Positions 1 through 8,167 of a stretch of DNA of 64,000 nucleotides are shown in pieces (the first letter of the stretch is position 1; the number at the start of each line of letters is the position of its first letter). A program made the translations under genes and the position numbers. The stretch comes from Komarekiella atlantica HA4396-MV6. Its GTDB lineage: Bacteria; Cyanobacteriota; Cyanobacteriia; Cyanobacteriales; Nostocaceae. Location of the stretch: assembly GCA_019359395.1 (NCBI GenBank), contig JAHHHK010000017.1, positions 62,001-126,000 of the forward strand. The letters run 5' to 3'. A model generated the notes under the pieces. It was not told the origin of the DNA and did no database searches. It worked only from the letters and a program-made list of their open reading frames with translations.

Positions 1-53
1 GCCTCTAGCTTTTCGAGGCGATGCTGCAAGTTTTCTTCAGGTTGAGAATTCAT
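1..53 (-). CDS. 5' end of an unidentified gene (runs off the window)
   Basis: An ATG on the minus strand at 53 opens a frame that stays open to base 1. The 17 visible residues (MNSQPEENLQHRLEKLE) are polar with a heptad-like Leu pattern, so a coiled coil is possible. Nothing more can be said about function because the rest lies outside the window. Confidence 0.4.
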   Translation of the reverse strand, partial: MNSQPEENLQHRLEKLE

Positions 54-461
54 AAACTTTTTCTACTTCAGCTAGGACACTTATTCAACAACAGAGCAAC
101 CAAATCTCATTATTGGCATCTTTCTTAGTGATTTTAGCTAATGTCTGTGGGTACAAAACCCTTGTATGCAGAGAAAAATCATGTTTTTCTCTTGTTGCCT
201 TCCAAGAGTTGATGTCATCTAAATTCACTAGTGATTAGTTATTTACACCAAGGTGCTCAGGGATTAGTAATTGGGCTGAGACTTCTTCTAGCCACCGAGT
301 ACAGCATTATTTCTGAATATTTAGTTATATAGCAATTAAGTTACAAAATAAAAAATTATACGATGCCTTTCGGAACAAAGACCGTTAGCCGCCGTCTAAA
401 AAAATAGACGATGCATAGTATCACAATATTGCTCTAAAAACAGTCGGGAGCATTAATTAAA
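54..461. other. Intergenic region, no gene seen
   Basis: This AT-rich stretch lies between two divergent genes and should hold both promoters. I see no convincing ORF, RNA gene or long repeat. A short purine-rich element (gggag) lies about 13 nt before the ATG at 462. Confidence 0.5.
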
Positions 462-893
462 ATGAAGACGCTTAGGCTATTTAAGTTTGTTCCCGCAGCT
501 TTGGCAATGAGTTTGGTTATTACCGAGGCTGGTTTTGCACAGACACCACAGATCCAAATTAATCAAAATTTCCAGCCAGATCCACTAATTTTGAACGGAC
601 AATCTGGGGGTTCAGTTAAAAGCAATTGTGGCAATATAACTGCTGCACCTAATCAAGTTATCCAAGTTACAGAGTCACTGCCTTACTTGCGATTAACAGT
701 TGAGAGTAAGGGACAGCCAACACTGTTAATTGATGGCCCTGGGGGACGCTTCTGTGTATTGGCGGATAAATATTCTGGCGGCAAACCAGAACTTTCTGGT
801 TACTGGCAGCCAGGAAAATATTTGCTATTTGTGGGTGAGTTATCGCAACAACAGCATAGCTATACCCTCTCTATTTCGCAACAAAAGAAATAG
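462..893 (+). CDS. Secreted hypothetical protein, 143 aa
   Basis: Family not recognised. The N-terminus is a clear Sec signal peptide: basic start (MKTLRLFK), hydrophobic core at about 10-22 and a likely cleavage after AGFAQ at about 27. The mature part is about 115 residues, Gln/Gly/Pro rich and probably beta-stranded, with two Cys (56 and 98) that could form a disulfide in the periplasm. The gene stands alone, with divergent or convergent neighbours on both sides, and a palindromic repeat lies just downstream. Export is well supported; the role is unknown. Confidence 0.7.
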   Translation: MKTLRLFKFVPAALAMSLVITEAGFAQTPQIQINQNFQPDPLILNGQSGGSVKSNCGNITAAPNQVIQVTESLPYLRLTVESKGQPTLLIDGPGGRFCVLADKYSGGKPELSGYWQPGKYLLFVGELSQQQHSYTLSISQQKK

Positions 894-926
894 TCCAAAA
901 TCCATAGCCCACAGTCCAAGGGTTTT

Positions 927-976
927 TAACTCTTGACCCTTGTACAGACGCGATTAATCGCGTCTGTACTCTTGAC
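927..976. repeat. Palindromic repeat, family A copy 1
   Basis: 942-969 is a perfect 28-bp palindrome (arm gtacagacgcgatt). Its flanks (ctcttgaccct before, actcttgac after) match, in inverted orientation, those of the copies at 33251-33345. It sits between convergent genes, so its transcript hairpin could also act as a terminator. Confidence 0.75.
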
Positions 977-1347
977 TAATCTTCGAGTGATTTTGCTGGT
1001 ACTTCGACTGCTGTGACATCAATTGTGCCTTCTGGTGTGAAGCGCCGAAAACGACCATTTTGTAATAACAGAGGCTCTCCACAGTTAGGACACTGCAATT
1101 GACTGTTATTTAAACCTGTAAATTCATATCTACAGACGGGACACTGGTCAGCAACTAAGTTGCGTTGTAGCCACCAGCGAAACCCAAAGAAGGCAACAAT
1201 GGGTGCTAATAACAGCAACCCAAAAATAATTAGCAAGGAGTTAACTAACCAACCCAAGCCCAATGATGCCAGCAACCAAACAACTGCTAGTAGGGTGAGC
1301 CAAGGGCGGAGATTCAAAAGATTCAATTGAAATGTCTTAAAGCTCAT
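976..1347 (-). CDS. Small membrane protein with a cytosolic zinc ribbon
   Basis: This 123-residue protein has two hydrophobic segments at about 17-35 and 36-58. They are followed by a four-cysteine zinc ribbon, CPVC at 69-72 and CPNC at 86-89, spaced like a rubredoxin-type knuckle. The C-terminal 30 residues are charged. The layout suggests a membrane-anchored zinc-ribbon protein, possibly a scaffold or quality-control factor, but I do not recognise the family. It is transcribed alone, toward the palindrome at 942-969. Confidence 0.7.
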   Translation of the reverse strand: MSFKTFQLNLLNLRPWLTLLAVVWLLASLGLGWLVNSLLIIFGLLLLAPIVAFFGFRWWLQRNLVADQCPVCRYEFTGLNNSQLQCPNCGEPLLLQNGRFRRFTPEGTIDVTAVEVPAKSLED

Positions 1348-1405
1348 TTTTTAAATGTCGTCCTGCTCTCCTTCTAGGATAGCGAGTTTAGTCATTGGTC
1401 ATTAG

Positions 1406-2593
1406 TCATTTGTCATTATGACTTAGGGATGGGGATAGAAGTATCTGTTGCAACCGTTTTTGGAAAGCATCCATACCAAACAAAGCGATCGCCTGCTCTC
1501 GCAACCACTGACCATTACAACGCAGATCATCTCCTTGGAGAATTTCTATACAAGCTGCTGCTACGGCATTTGGGCTGCGGTGCGGCACTCGCCACCCCAG
1601 TTTACCATCCTGCAAGGGGTCAGCTGAACCATCGTTATCACCTGATAAAACCGGAATCTGACAAGCCATCGCCTCCAGATAGACAATGCCAAAGCCTTCT
1701 TGAGAAGGCATAATGTAGGCATCAGCAAGGCGGTAATGTTCAATTAATTGCTCTGTGGGAACAAAACCTGCAAAAACAACGCGATTGCTCACACCTAAAT
1801 CTCTTGCTAGCTGGGCTAATCGCGGTTGGTCATCGCCACGACCAATTACCAAGTATTTTACTTCTGGAAAAACCTGAGTGATTTGTGGTAGAGCTCGAAT
1901 TGTGACATCTACACCTTTGTAAATATCTCCTGACCATAGCCGCGCCACGGTCATTAACACCTTGGCATCTTTTAGAGCATACTTCTCAACTAATTCTGGC
2001 TGTTTAGAACCAGGAGTAAATTTATCCCCATCAATGGCGCAAGGTATCATCTGAATAATGTTGGGGTCTAAACCATTAGCAGCACAAGCGCGATCGCGAC
2101 TGTAACGACTAATTGTCCAAATTGTAGATGCTGAGGACAAAGCACGACGTTCTTGATTTTTGAGCGGTTCCCAAACTTCCTTGCCATAAGTTAGCACGGT
2201 GTAGGGAATGCCCAAAGGCTGGCAGAGGGTTTGTATTAGTGCTGCTAGGTTAATATGTCCACAGAAAACGCGCTGGGGACGCTTTTCCAATAAACACTTG
2301 AGCAAAGCCGCTGCCATTTTAAGTCTCCCTATCTGGGGGGACTGATTTTGAAAGTAATGAAATTTTAAATTTTCGGACTCAAAAGGATTTGAGCAGTCAG
2401 GACGATCTCGCAGTAAAAACACTTCTGCTTTGTAGGCTTGGCTCAATCCCAAATATGAGCGAAAAACATCTTTCACGTAAGATTGAATACCACCTTCGCA
2501 AGTAAAAATTTCTAAGAATACGAAAATATGGTTAGCTTGATTGTTAACTTTATTACTTAAATTTAGGTTTTTTGCCACTTTACTAGTTATCAT
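1406..2593 (-). CDS. GT-B glycosyltransferase, family 4 type
   Basis: The 395-aa product is a retaining GT-B glycosyltransferase that would move a sugar from a nucleotide-sugar donor to a cell-surface glycan or lipid. The N-domain carries the EGGIQSYV acceptor-side loop (33-40). The C-domain has ARLWSGDIYKG (217-227), VIGRGDD and the E-x7-E donor motif in EGFGIVYLE (E299, E307). It follows the gmd gene by only 10 nt on the same strand, so the two are probably co-transcribed. GDP-mannose- or GDP-rhamnose-derived donors are therefore an inference from context. The exact linkage cannot be read from sequence. Confidence 0.85.
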   Translation of the reverse strand: MITSKVAKNLNLSNKVNNQANHIFVFLEIFTCEGGIQSYVKDVFRSYLGLSQAYKAEVFLLRDRPDCSNPFESENLKFHYFQNQSPQIGRLKMAAALLKCLLEKRPQRVFCGHINLAALIQTLCQPLGIPYTVLTYGKEVWEPLKNQERRALSSASTIWTISRYSRDRACAANGLDPNIIQMIPCAIDGDKFTPGSKQPELVEKYALKDAKVLMTVARLWSGDIYKGVDVTIRALPQITQVFPEVKYLVIGRGDDQPRLAQLARDLGVSNRVVFAGFVPTEQLIEHYRLADAYIMPSQEGFGIVYLEAMACQIPVLSGDNDGSADPLQDGKLGWRVPHRSPNAVAAACIEILQGDDLRCNGQWLREQAIALFGMDAFQKRLQQILLSPSLSHNDK

Positions 2594-2603
2594 ATTTGTC
2601 TAT

Positions 2604-3593
2604 TTAAAATCGCGGTAAGGGTGCGATCGCGCCGCTTTGTAGCCGCTCTAAATCGGTTTTTACCATTTTCTCCAAAAGCTGCTCAAAGCTGACTTGGGGT
2701 TCCCAGTCGAGGTTTCTTTTGGCTTTACTGGGGTTAGCAACCAGTTGAAAATGTTCATCTGTCCGCAATAAATTTGTATTGATAATTACATGCTGCGTCC
2801 AGTCTAGTCCTACAGATTCAAAGGCTGTGGTAACTAACTCTCTAACACTATGTAGTTTACCCGTACCAATTACGTATTCGTCTGGTTCATCTACCTGTAA
2901 CATCCGCCACATCACTTCGACATAATCCCCAGCAAAGCCCCAATCACGTTTGGCATCCAAGTTACCCATTTCTAAGGTGTTGGTTAAGCCCAATTTAATT
3001 GATGCAGCTGCCAAAGAAACTTTGCGCGTAACAAACTGAGGTGGGCGTAGAGGAGACTCGTGATTATACAAAATTCCACTACAGGCAAATAGGCCATAGC
3101 GCTGTCGATGATGCACCATTGTCCAGTGAGCGTGCAACTTTGCCGCAGCATAAGGATTTTTAGGGCAAAAGGGAGTTTCTTCATCTTGCGGCGAAAGCAA
3201 AACATCCCCAAACATTTCTGAACTGCTGGCTTGATAAAATCGCGTAGACAAACCAACCTGTCGCACAGCTTCTAATAGCCTGGTAGCCGTACCAGTTATT
3301 AAATCCAGGGTTCCCAAGGGGTCGTTCCACGAATCGGGTACGAAGCTGGGAGCCGCCAAATTATAAATTTCTTGAGGACGGAGTTGTTCAACTGCGGTTA
3401 ACAACGCTGTACCATCTCTCAAATCAACAGTGTAAATTTCTACCTGATTTGCTAGAGTTCCTAGTTTTGTTAAATTAGGTTGTCGATGTGGAGATACCAA
3501 TCCCACAACTCGATAACCCTCATTGAGGAGCAAACGGCTAAGATAGTAGCCATCTTGACCAGTAATTCCTGTAATTAGGGCTGTCTTAGTCAT
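2604..3593 (-). CDS. gmd: GDP-mannose 4,6-dehydratase
   Basis: This short-chain dehydrogenase/reductase converts GDP-mannose to GDP-4-keto-6-deoxymannose, the precursor of GDP-fucose and GDP-rhamnose. The ATG at 3593 gives 329 aa beginning MTKTALITGITGQDGYYLS, the expected Rossmann start. A longer frame to 3677 adds 28 residues unlike the family. Visible features are SSSEMFG (about 122-128), the YxxxK pair (Y147, K151) and the family signature HESPLR...FVTRK. It is slightly short of the usual 340-370 aa. It forms an operon with the glycosyltransferase 10 nt downstream and is divergent from the DUF2264 gene, in a small polysaccharide locus. Confidence 0.88.
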   Translation of the reverse strand: MTKTALITGITGQDGYYLSRLLLNEGYRVVGLVSPHRQPNLTKLGTLANQVEIYTVDLRDGTALLTAVEQLRPQEIYNLAAPSFVPDSWNDPLGTLDLITGTATRLLEAVRQVGLSTRFYQASSSEMFGDVLLSPQDEETPFCPKNPYAAAKLHAHWTMVHHRQRYGLFACSGILYNHESPLRPPQFVTRKVSLAAASIKLGLTNTLEMGNLDAKRDWGFAGDYVEVMWRMLQVDEPDEYVIGTGKLHSVRELVTTAFESVGLDWTQHVIINTNLLRTDEHFQLVANPSKAKRNLDWEPQVSFEQLLEKMVKTDLERLQSGAIAPLPRF

Positions 3594-3857
3594 CTTTTGT
3601 ACCCTACCCCCTCTGTCTTTTAAAGCACTAGATGGCACATGTTGGAGAAAAAATCGGACTCCCAACACTGCTGACAAATCCTAACAAAGGAGCTATTGCA
3701 ACTCGAATGCTGACTTTACTGTACTCACTAATCTTTTTTATACATAACTATCTCGTTTTAGAAACGAGAAACTTAAGTAAATTTACACAAAGTAAGACCA
3801 ATGGAAAGATAATTAGCAGCTACTATAAAGTGAGCTAATTACAAAGTAACTTTGCTT

Positions 3858-5126
3858 GTGAAAAAAATTATTAAAACAACAGCATTACAATTCAAAAAAA
3901 TGCTTCCGGTGGCTGGGTGGTCTCGTTATATCCGACCATTTGATGGATATAAACAAATAGATGCAAAAATTAAAGAAACGTTTTTAGCTAATAACTCTAA
4001 CTTGACTTTTTCCCGTTACAAAGCATTATTTGAATATTTTACTCTTGGTTTTATTAAGTATCGCTCTCTTCACGGAGCACTTGTTTACTATCCAGGTGCA
4101 GGTAGTGAGCATGGAGCAAAAGTAGATGCACTAGAAGGATTTGCCCGCTTTTTTCCACTCGCTGCGACCTGGCTTTCATCTGGATATGGAAATATTTTAG
4201 ATATTAACGGTGAAGTAATCGACCTGATTCAACTTCTGCATCAAAGTATGGTTGCTGGTACTGATATTCAAAATCCAGAATACTGGGGCAAAATAAGAAG
4301 GCGCGATCAACGTATTGTAGAAGCAGCAGATATCGCCCTTGGTTTGTGGATTAGTCGTGAATACCTTTGGCCTACTTTCTCTCATCAAGAACGCCAAGCT
4401 ATTGTTACTTGGCTAGAGCAAGTAATAGATCAAAAAGTATATGATAATAACTGGCTGCTATTTCCCATCATTACCCTAAAATCTCTACAAGGGTTAGGAA
4501 TAAGCAATCAAAAGTATGACCAAGTAATCAAAGAAAAGTATCAACAATATAAGCAATATTACATAGGTGAAGGCTGGTTTTATGACCCGCCTAAAGGAGT
4601 TGATTATTACAATGCTTGGGCAATTCACTATAGCCTTTTCTGGCTCGATCAGATTGATTCTCAATTTGATCCAGATTTTATTAGAACAACGCACCAAGAG
4701 TTTTTAAAGTTTTACCGCTATTTTTTTAGTAGCAATGGATTTCCCGTAATGGGAAGGAGTATATGTTACAGAATGGCTGCTGTAGCGCCAATGCTCACTG
4801 GAACTCTACTTGCTCCAAAAGTGGTATCCCCTAATCTTGCTTATCGAGCCTTAGATTTGACTTGGCGTTTTTTTGTAAAGCAGAATGCTTTACAGTATGG
4901 CACAGTTACACAGGGTTACTGCTGTTCAGATTTAAGTACTCTTGATATATACTCAGGGGCTAGTAGCTGCTTGTGGTCTTTGCGCTCCTTGATTGCTGCT
5001 TTTTATATAGACAAATTTATTCCTATTTGGAATTTATCTCCTGAAAAACTACCTATCGAAGTTTCTGATTATTCATTAACCAACCAGTCTATTGGGTGGA
5101 TTATTAAGGGAAAACATTCAACATAA
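3858..5126 (+). CDS. DUF2264 family protein, probably truncated
   Basis: Residues from about 20 on look like the DUF2264 alpha-barrel: YYPGAGSEHGAKVDALEGFAR at about 78-98 (numbered from the GTG), then GYGNILDINGEVIDLI, WITREY-like helices and a late FFSSNGFPVMGRS. Members are thought to be glycan-active proteins, but the reaction is not settled. Starts are weak: TTG at 3852 or GTG at 3858, with no clear Shine-Dalgarno; I prefer GTG. The frame ends at a TAA (5124-5126), but the same frame then stays open, apparently coding, to 5366, suggesting a nonsense mutation. It is divergent from gmd, consistent with a glycan role. Confidence 0.7.
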   Translation: MKKIIKTTALQFKKMLPVAGWSRYIRPFDGYKQIDAKIKETFLANNSNLTFSRYKALFEYFTLGFIKYRSLHGALVYYPGAGSEHGAKVDALEGFARFFPLAATWLSSGYGNILDINGEVIDLIQLLHQSMVAGTDIQNPEYWGKIRRRDQRIVEAADIALGLWISREYLWPTFSHQERQAIVTWLEQVIDQKVYDNNWLLFPIITLKSLQGLGISNQKYDQVIKEKYQQYKQYYIGEGWFYDPPKGVDYYNAWAIHYSLFWLDQIDSQFDPDFIRTTHQEFLKFYRYFFSSNGFPVMGRSICYRMAAVAPMLTGTLLAPKVVSPNLAYRALDLTWRFFVKQNALQYGTVTQGYCCSDLSTLDIYSGASSCLWSLRSLIAAFYIDKFIPIWNLSPEKLPIEVSDYSLTNQSIGWIIKGKHST

Positions 5127-5366
5127 ACAGTTGAGTTGCATTTATTGAAAGAACAAGGTAATGAACCGCCACAAATAAAAGAATACGGAAAACTAAATAG
5201 AATACTTGAATTTATATTTCAGCGACCTTTCCGTCCTCAAAACTTAGCAGCACTATATCAGCGTCCTATCTATTCAACAGCTTCACCAGTAGTTAAATGC
5301 GAGATAGACGCTTTTCAAGATAATCAAGACAACAGTGTATCTTCAATAGACTTGGCTAGTGAATAA
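5127..5366 (+). pseudogene. In-frame C-terminal remnant of the DUF2264 gene
   Basis: Reading straight on after the TAA at 5124-5126, the same frame gives 79 residues with ordinary protein composition (for example EYGKLNRILEFIFQRPFRP) before TGA-free sequence ends at TAA 5364-5366. A TTG at 5136 could start a 76-aa peptide, but no ribosome site supports it. The segment LYQRPIYSTAS recalls the Tyr-x-x-x-Tyr-Ser-Thr stretch of the second DUF2264 region. I infer a piece of the upstream gene cut off by a stop codon rather than a separate gene. Confidence 0.5.
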
Positions 5367-5493
5367 GAGCTAAAAAATGGCAAGACTGGAATTTTATAGC
5401 ATTCATCAAGTGTAAATTTCAGAGTTTAGTAGTAGTCACTATTAAGCGACAAGTCTATTTTGTAAATTAACTATTATCGGACAATAAAGTAAG

Positions 5494-5524
5494 CCCACAC
5501 CATAGCTTAACGTTTCGGTGTGGG
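5494..5524 (+). terminator. Stem-loop after the DUF2264 gene
   Basis: Arms cccacacc (5494-5501) and ggtgtggg (5517-5524) form an 8-bp stem with a 15-nt loop. An AT-rich tract with short T runs follows. It is a plausible terminator for the plus-strand gene. Confidence 0.45.
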
Positions 5525-5568
5525 TAATTATACTATTTTGAAAGAAGAATGCGACAGATAGACCACTC

Positions 5569-5595
5569 TAGAGACGTTGCAATGCAACGTCTCTA
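5569..5595. repeat. Palindromic repeat, family B copy 1
   Basis: Arms tagagacgttgca and tgcaacgtctcta flank a single central a (13+1+13). The same element recurs at 15660-15688. It lies between convergent genes. Confidence 0.75.
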
Positions 5596-5636
5596 CCAAA
5601 GGATTTGTTGCAATCATTAATTGAATCGGTATTAGT

Positions 5637-6077
5637 TTACTGTTCTTCTACACAGTATTTGACGATGAGCAGACAATTCCTACCATCCGCACCACGTTCG
5701 TAGACGACACGATCTGCTAGGCGTCTTAGGAGAAACCATCCATACCCGCCTACTTGCAGAGTACCTGGTGCAGGCTCAGCGATCGCATCAGGATTGAAAG
5801 GTTTTCCATGATCCCAAATTTTAATCTCTAGCCGATCAATCCACAGATAAACGTCAATTTCAATGGTTGTTTCCGGGGGTAAAGCATGATGAGCGTGACG
5901 AACAGCGTTGGTAAAGCCTTCTGCTAATGCTAAGTTGAGGCGATAAAGTTGGGTTTCTGACCAGCCAAGTTGAGACAAATGTTGCAAACAAAATTGCTCA
6001 AACCATTGTTGCACCTGGTTTAGGAGCTTAAGTTCGCTCTTTACCGTCAGATGGTCTTGCTCCACTATGCTAAGCAT
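5637..6077 (-). CDS. Anti-sigma-factor-type ATP-binding protein (RsbW-like)
   Basis: The 146-aa protein is essentially one GHKL ATPase domain of the HATPase_c_2/RsbW class. It shows the N box ALAEGFTNAVRHA with Asn58, the G1 box WDHGKPFNP and a glycine-rich GGYGWFLLRRLAD lid. Such proteins act as soluble serine kinases that bind sigma factors or phosphorylate STAS anti-anti-sigma partners in partner-switching. No STAS or phosphatase gene is adjacent, so the partner must be elsewhere. It lies downstream of petD on the same strand but 209 nt away behind a hairpin, so it is probably a separate unit. Confidence 0.82.
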   Translation of the reverse strand: MLSIVEQDHLTVKSELKLLNQVQQWFEQFCLQHLSQLGWSETQLYRLNLALAEGFTNAVRHAHHALPPETTIEIDVYLWIDRLEIKIWDHGKPFNPDAIAEPAPGTLQVGGYGWFLLRRLADRVVYERGADGRNCLLIVKYCVEEQ

Positions 6078-6202
6078 TGACCGTGACTTGAATTAAGTTA
6101 AGTGAGAATTGTTTGTGTTTGTTAGCTTTTAGTGATTTTAGCTTTTGGAATAGCTTTTTTATCCAAAACTTAAAATCCAAGATGCAACCTGGACTATTAA
6201 AA

Positions 6203-6266
6203 TTGACGCCTGTTGATTTTTATCAAAAGCACATCTGCACATGCTCTTGAAACTCACAGGCGTCAA
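6203..6266 (-). terminator. Stem-loop downstream of petD
   Basis: Perfect 11-bp arms ttgacgcctgt (6203-6213) and acaggcgtcaa (6256-6266) enclose about 42 nt. The loop contains a second small hairpin (tgattttta/tcaaaa). It lies 20 nt after the petD stop and probably ends the petBD transcript or stabilises its 3' end. Confidence 0.5.
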
Positions 6267-6286
6267 AGCACTTTGTAGTGACTAAT

Positions 6287-6769
6287 TTAGAACAGTCCCA
6301 AGGTTAAAGATTTATCCAATGGGAGGGCTGCACCAATACCTAGCCACAGGGTAACAAGAGTACCAAAGAGGAACACCGTAGTCGCAACTGGTCGACGGAA
6401 GGGGTTCTGGAACTTATTAACATTCTCAATAAACGGAATGAGGATCAGCCCCAGAGGTACGGACGCCATTGCTAACACTCCTAAAAGTTTGTTAGGAAGC
6501 GATCGCAAAATTTGGAATACCGGATACAAGTACCACTCTGGCAGAATTTCCAATGGGGTGGCGAAAGGATTTGCGGGTTCACCTGTCATAGCCGGATCTA
6601 GCACAGCTAGAGCTACGATCGCAGCAAAGGAACCCATGATTACTATTGGAAACACGTAAAGTAGGTCATTAGGCCAAGCTGGTTCACCGTAGTAGTTGTG
6701 ACCCATACCTTGAGCGAGTTTAGCTCTTAACTTTGGATCGCTAAGGTCAGGTTTTTTCTGTGTTGCCAT
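6287..6769 (-). CDS. petD: Cytochrome b6f complex subunit IV
   Basis: PetD, 160 aa, the normal length, is the thylakoid subunit that with cytochrome b6 builds the quinol-oxidising Qo site of the b6f complex. It begins [18 protein letters not shown] and carries the PEWY motif (in [16 protein letters not shown], about 75-90). Three transmembrane helices lie at about 37-57, 95-113 and 128-147. It is downstream of petB on the same strand with a 217-nt gap, the conserved petBD order. A HIP1 octamer lies inside the gene near 6500. Confidence 0.97.
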   Translation of the reverse strand: MATQKKPDLSDPKLRAKLAQGMGHNYYGEPAWPNDLLYVFPIVIMGSFAAIVALAVLDPAMTGEPANPFATPLEILPEWYLYPVFQILRSLPNKLLGVLAMASVPLGLILIPFIENVNKFQNPFRRPVATTVFLFGTLVTLWLGIGAALPLDKSLTLGLF

Positions 6770-6986
6770 ATTTAAGTGTGCTCTCCTGCTTAAATTAAGT
6801 TAAAGCATTTGTGAAAGCTATTAGCTATTAGGCAAGCCGCCCCAGGGCTTTTACAGCTTTCAGTTTAAGATGCAAGTGTTTGTCTTTGTGTAACTGATCT
6901 GTCACTAAATTCTTATTTTTCATAAGTTTAGAACAAACAACTCCATCTGGGAACTGATATTTGTTGCCTTTCGCTGATAGCTGAGA

Positions 6987-7634
6987 TTACAAAGGGCCGG
7001 AAATGCCTTGCTTGCGAATCATTAAGAAGTGAAACAGCATGAAGACTGCAATCAACCAAGGCAATACAAAGGTGTGGGCGCTGTAGTAGCGAGTCAGGGT
7101 TGCTTGACCAACACTTGAACCACCGCGCAGCAGGTCAGAGATGAGAACGCCGACAACGGGAATTGCTTCTGGTACGCCACTGACGATTTTCACAGCCCAG
7201 TAGCCTACTTGATCCCAAGGCAGGGAATAGCCTGTGACGCCAAAGGAAACGGTGATTACAGCCAGGATAACACCACTTATCCAAGTCAATTCACGGGGCT
7301 TTTTGAAACCACCGGTTAGGTAAACCCGGAAGGTGTGCAAAATCATCATCAGCACCATCATGCTGGCAGACCAGCGGTGAATGGAGCGAATTAGCCAACC
7401 GAAGTTGACTTCATTCATGATGTACTCTACCGAGGAGTAAGCTTCGGCTACAGTTGGCTTGTAGTAGAATGTCATCGCAAATCCAGTAGCAAACTGGATC
7501 AAAAAGCAAGTTAGGGTAATTCCACCCAGGCAGTAGAAGATATTGACGTGGGGAGGGACATACTTGCTAGTAACGTCTTCAGCGATCGCTTCAATCTCTA
7601 AGCGTTCCTCGAACCAGTCATAAACGTTGGCCAT
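6987..7634 (-). CDS. petB: Cytochrome b6
   Basis: PetB has 215 aa, exactly the family length, and is the multi-heme thylakoid core of cytochrome b6f that carries electrons across the membrane in linear and cyclic flow. Cys35 (FYCLGG) is the covalent attachment site of heme ci. The paired His ligands of hemes bL and bH are in [21 protein letters not shown] and in the later [10 protein letters not shown]...[10 protein letters not shown] helix. Four transmembrane segments are evident. It is first in the petBD unit and divergent from ctpA across 533 bp, an arrangement also described in other cyanobacteria. Confidence 0.97.
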   Translation of the reverse strand: MANVYDWFEERLEIEAIAEDVTSKYVPPHVNIFYCLGGITLTCFLIQFATGFAMTFYYKPTVAEAYSSVEYIMNEVNFGWLIRSIHRWSASMMVLMMILHTFRVYLTGGFKKPRELTWISGVILAVITVSFGVTGYSLPWDQVGYWAVKIVSGVPEAIPVVGVLISDLLRGGSSVGQATLTRYYSAHTFVLPWLIAVFMLFHFLMIRKQGISGPL

Positions 7635-8167
7635 ACAATCTCAAGTTCCTAAAAAGCGGTTGCGGTTGATAAATTCCGAAGTTCTGAATCGGCGATCGCT
7701 CGCCTAGCATCGACCATAGGAGTTCCGATGATCGCAAACCTCAGATTGAAAAGTCCAGATTGGACACTGAACTTCTGTTCGCCTCTATCTGGCACTCAGA
7801 GTTCTAGGATGACTTTCTGGCTTTTCGCTCCGCTCAGACTTCTCTCCCAATTAGCAATTTTGGGATTTTAGCAAAGAGGAATTTGTTCGTTTGCTTGTTA
7901 GCTTTCAGAGCGGTTAAAGTTCTAAGGAACTTAACACTCTGTAAACATCGAATATATTGCTATCTCTTTGCAACCTAGCACCAAAAATGGTGTTAACAAA
8001 GTAGATTTTATCGTCTGGTGAGTGGGATGCACTAGCACCAGTTGAGGAAACAACTTGATGAGAGCAATGCACCACTTCTATAAAAAAAGTAACATAATCG
8101 AGAGATAGATTTCATAAACAAGGTAACTGGGCAGTTCTAGGCAATTTGGGTTGAGGTGGAAGTTAAA
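7635..8167. other. Divergent petB/ctpA promoter region
   Basis: This 533-bp gap between divergent genes should contain the promoters and 5' leaders of petBD and ctpA. It holds a HIP1 octamer (gcgatcgc near 7692) and purine-rich direct repeats, but no ORF. I cannot assign -10/-35 boxes with confidence. Confidence 0.5.

Noticed and set aside
3594-3677. 28-residue N-terminal extension of gmd
   Set aside because: The ATG at 3593 starts the conserved Rossmann motif; the upstream residues are not family-like.
5136-5366. Independent 76-aa gene starting at TTG 5136
   Set aside because: No ribosome site, and it is the same frame as the DUF2264 gene just after its stop; a remnant is simpler.
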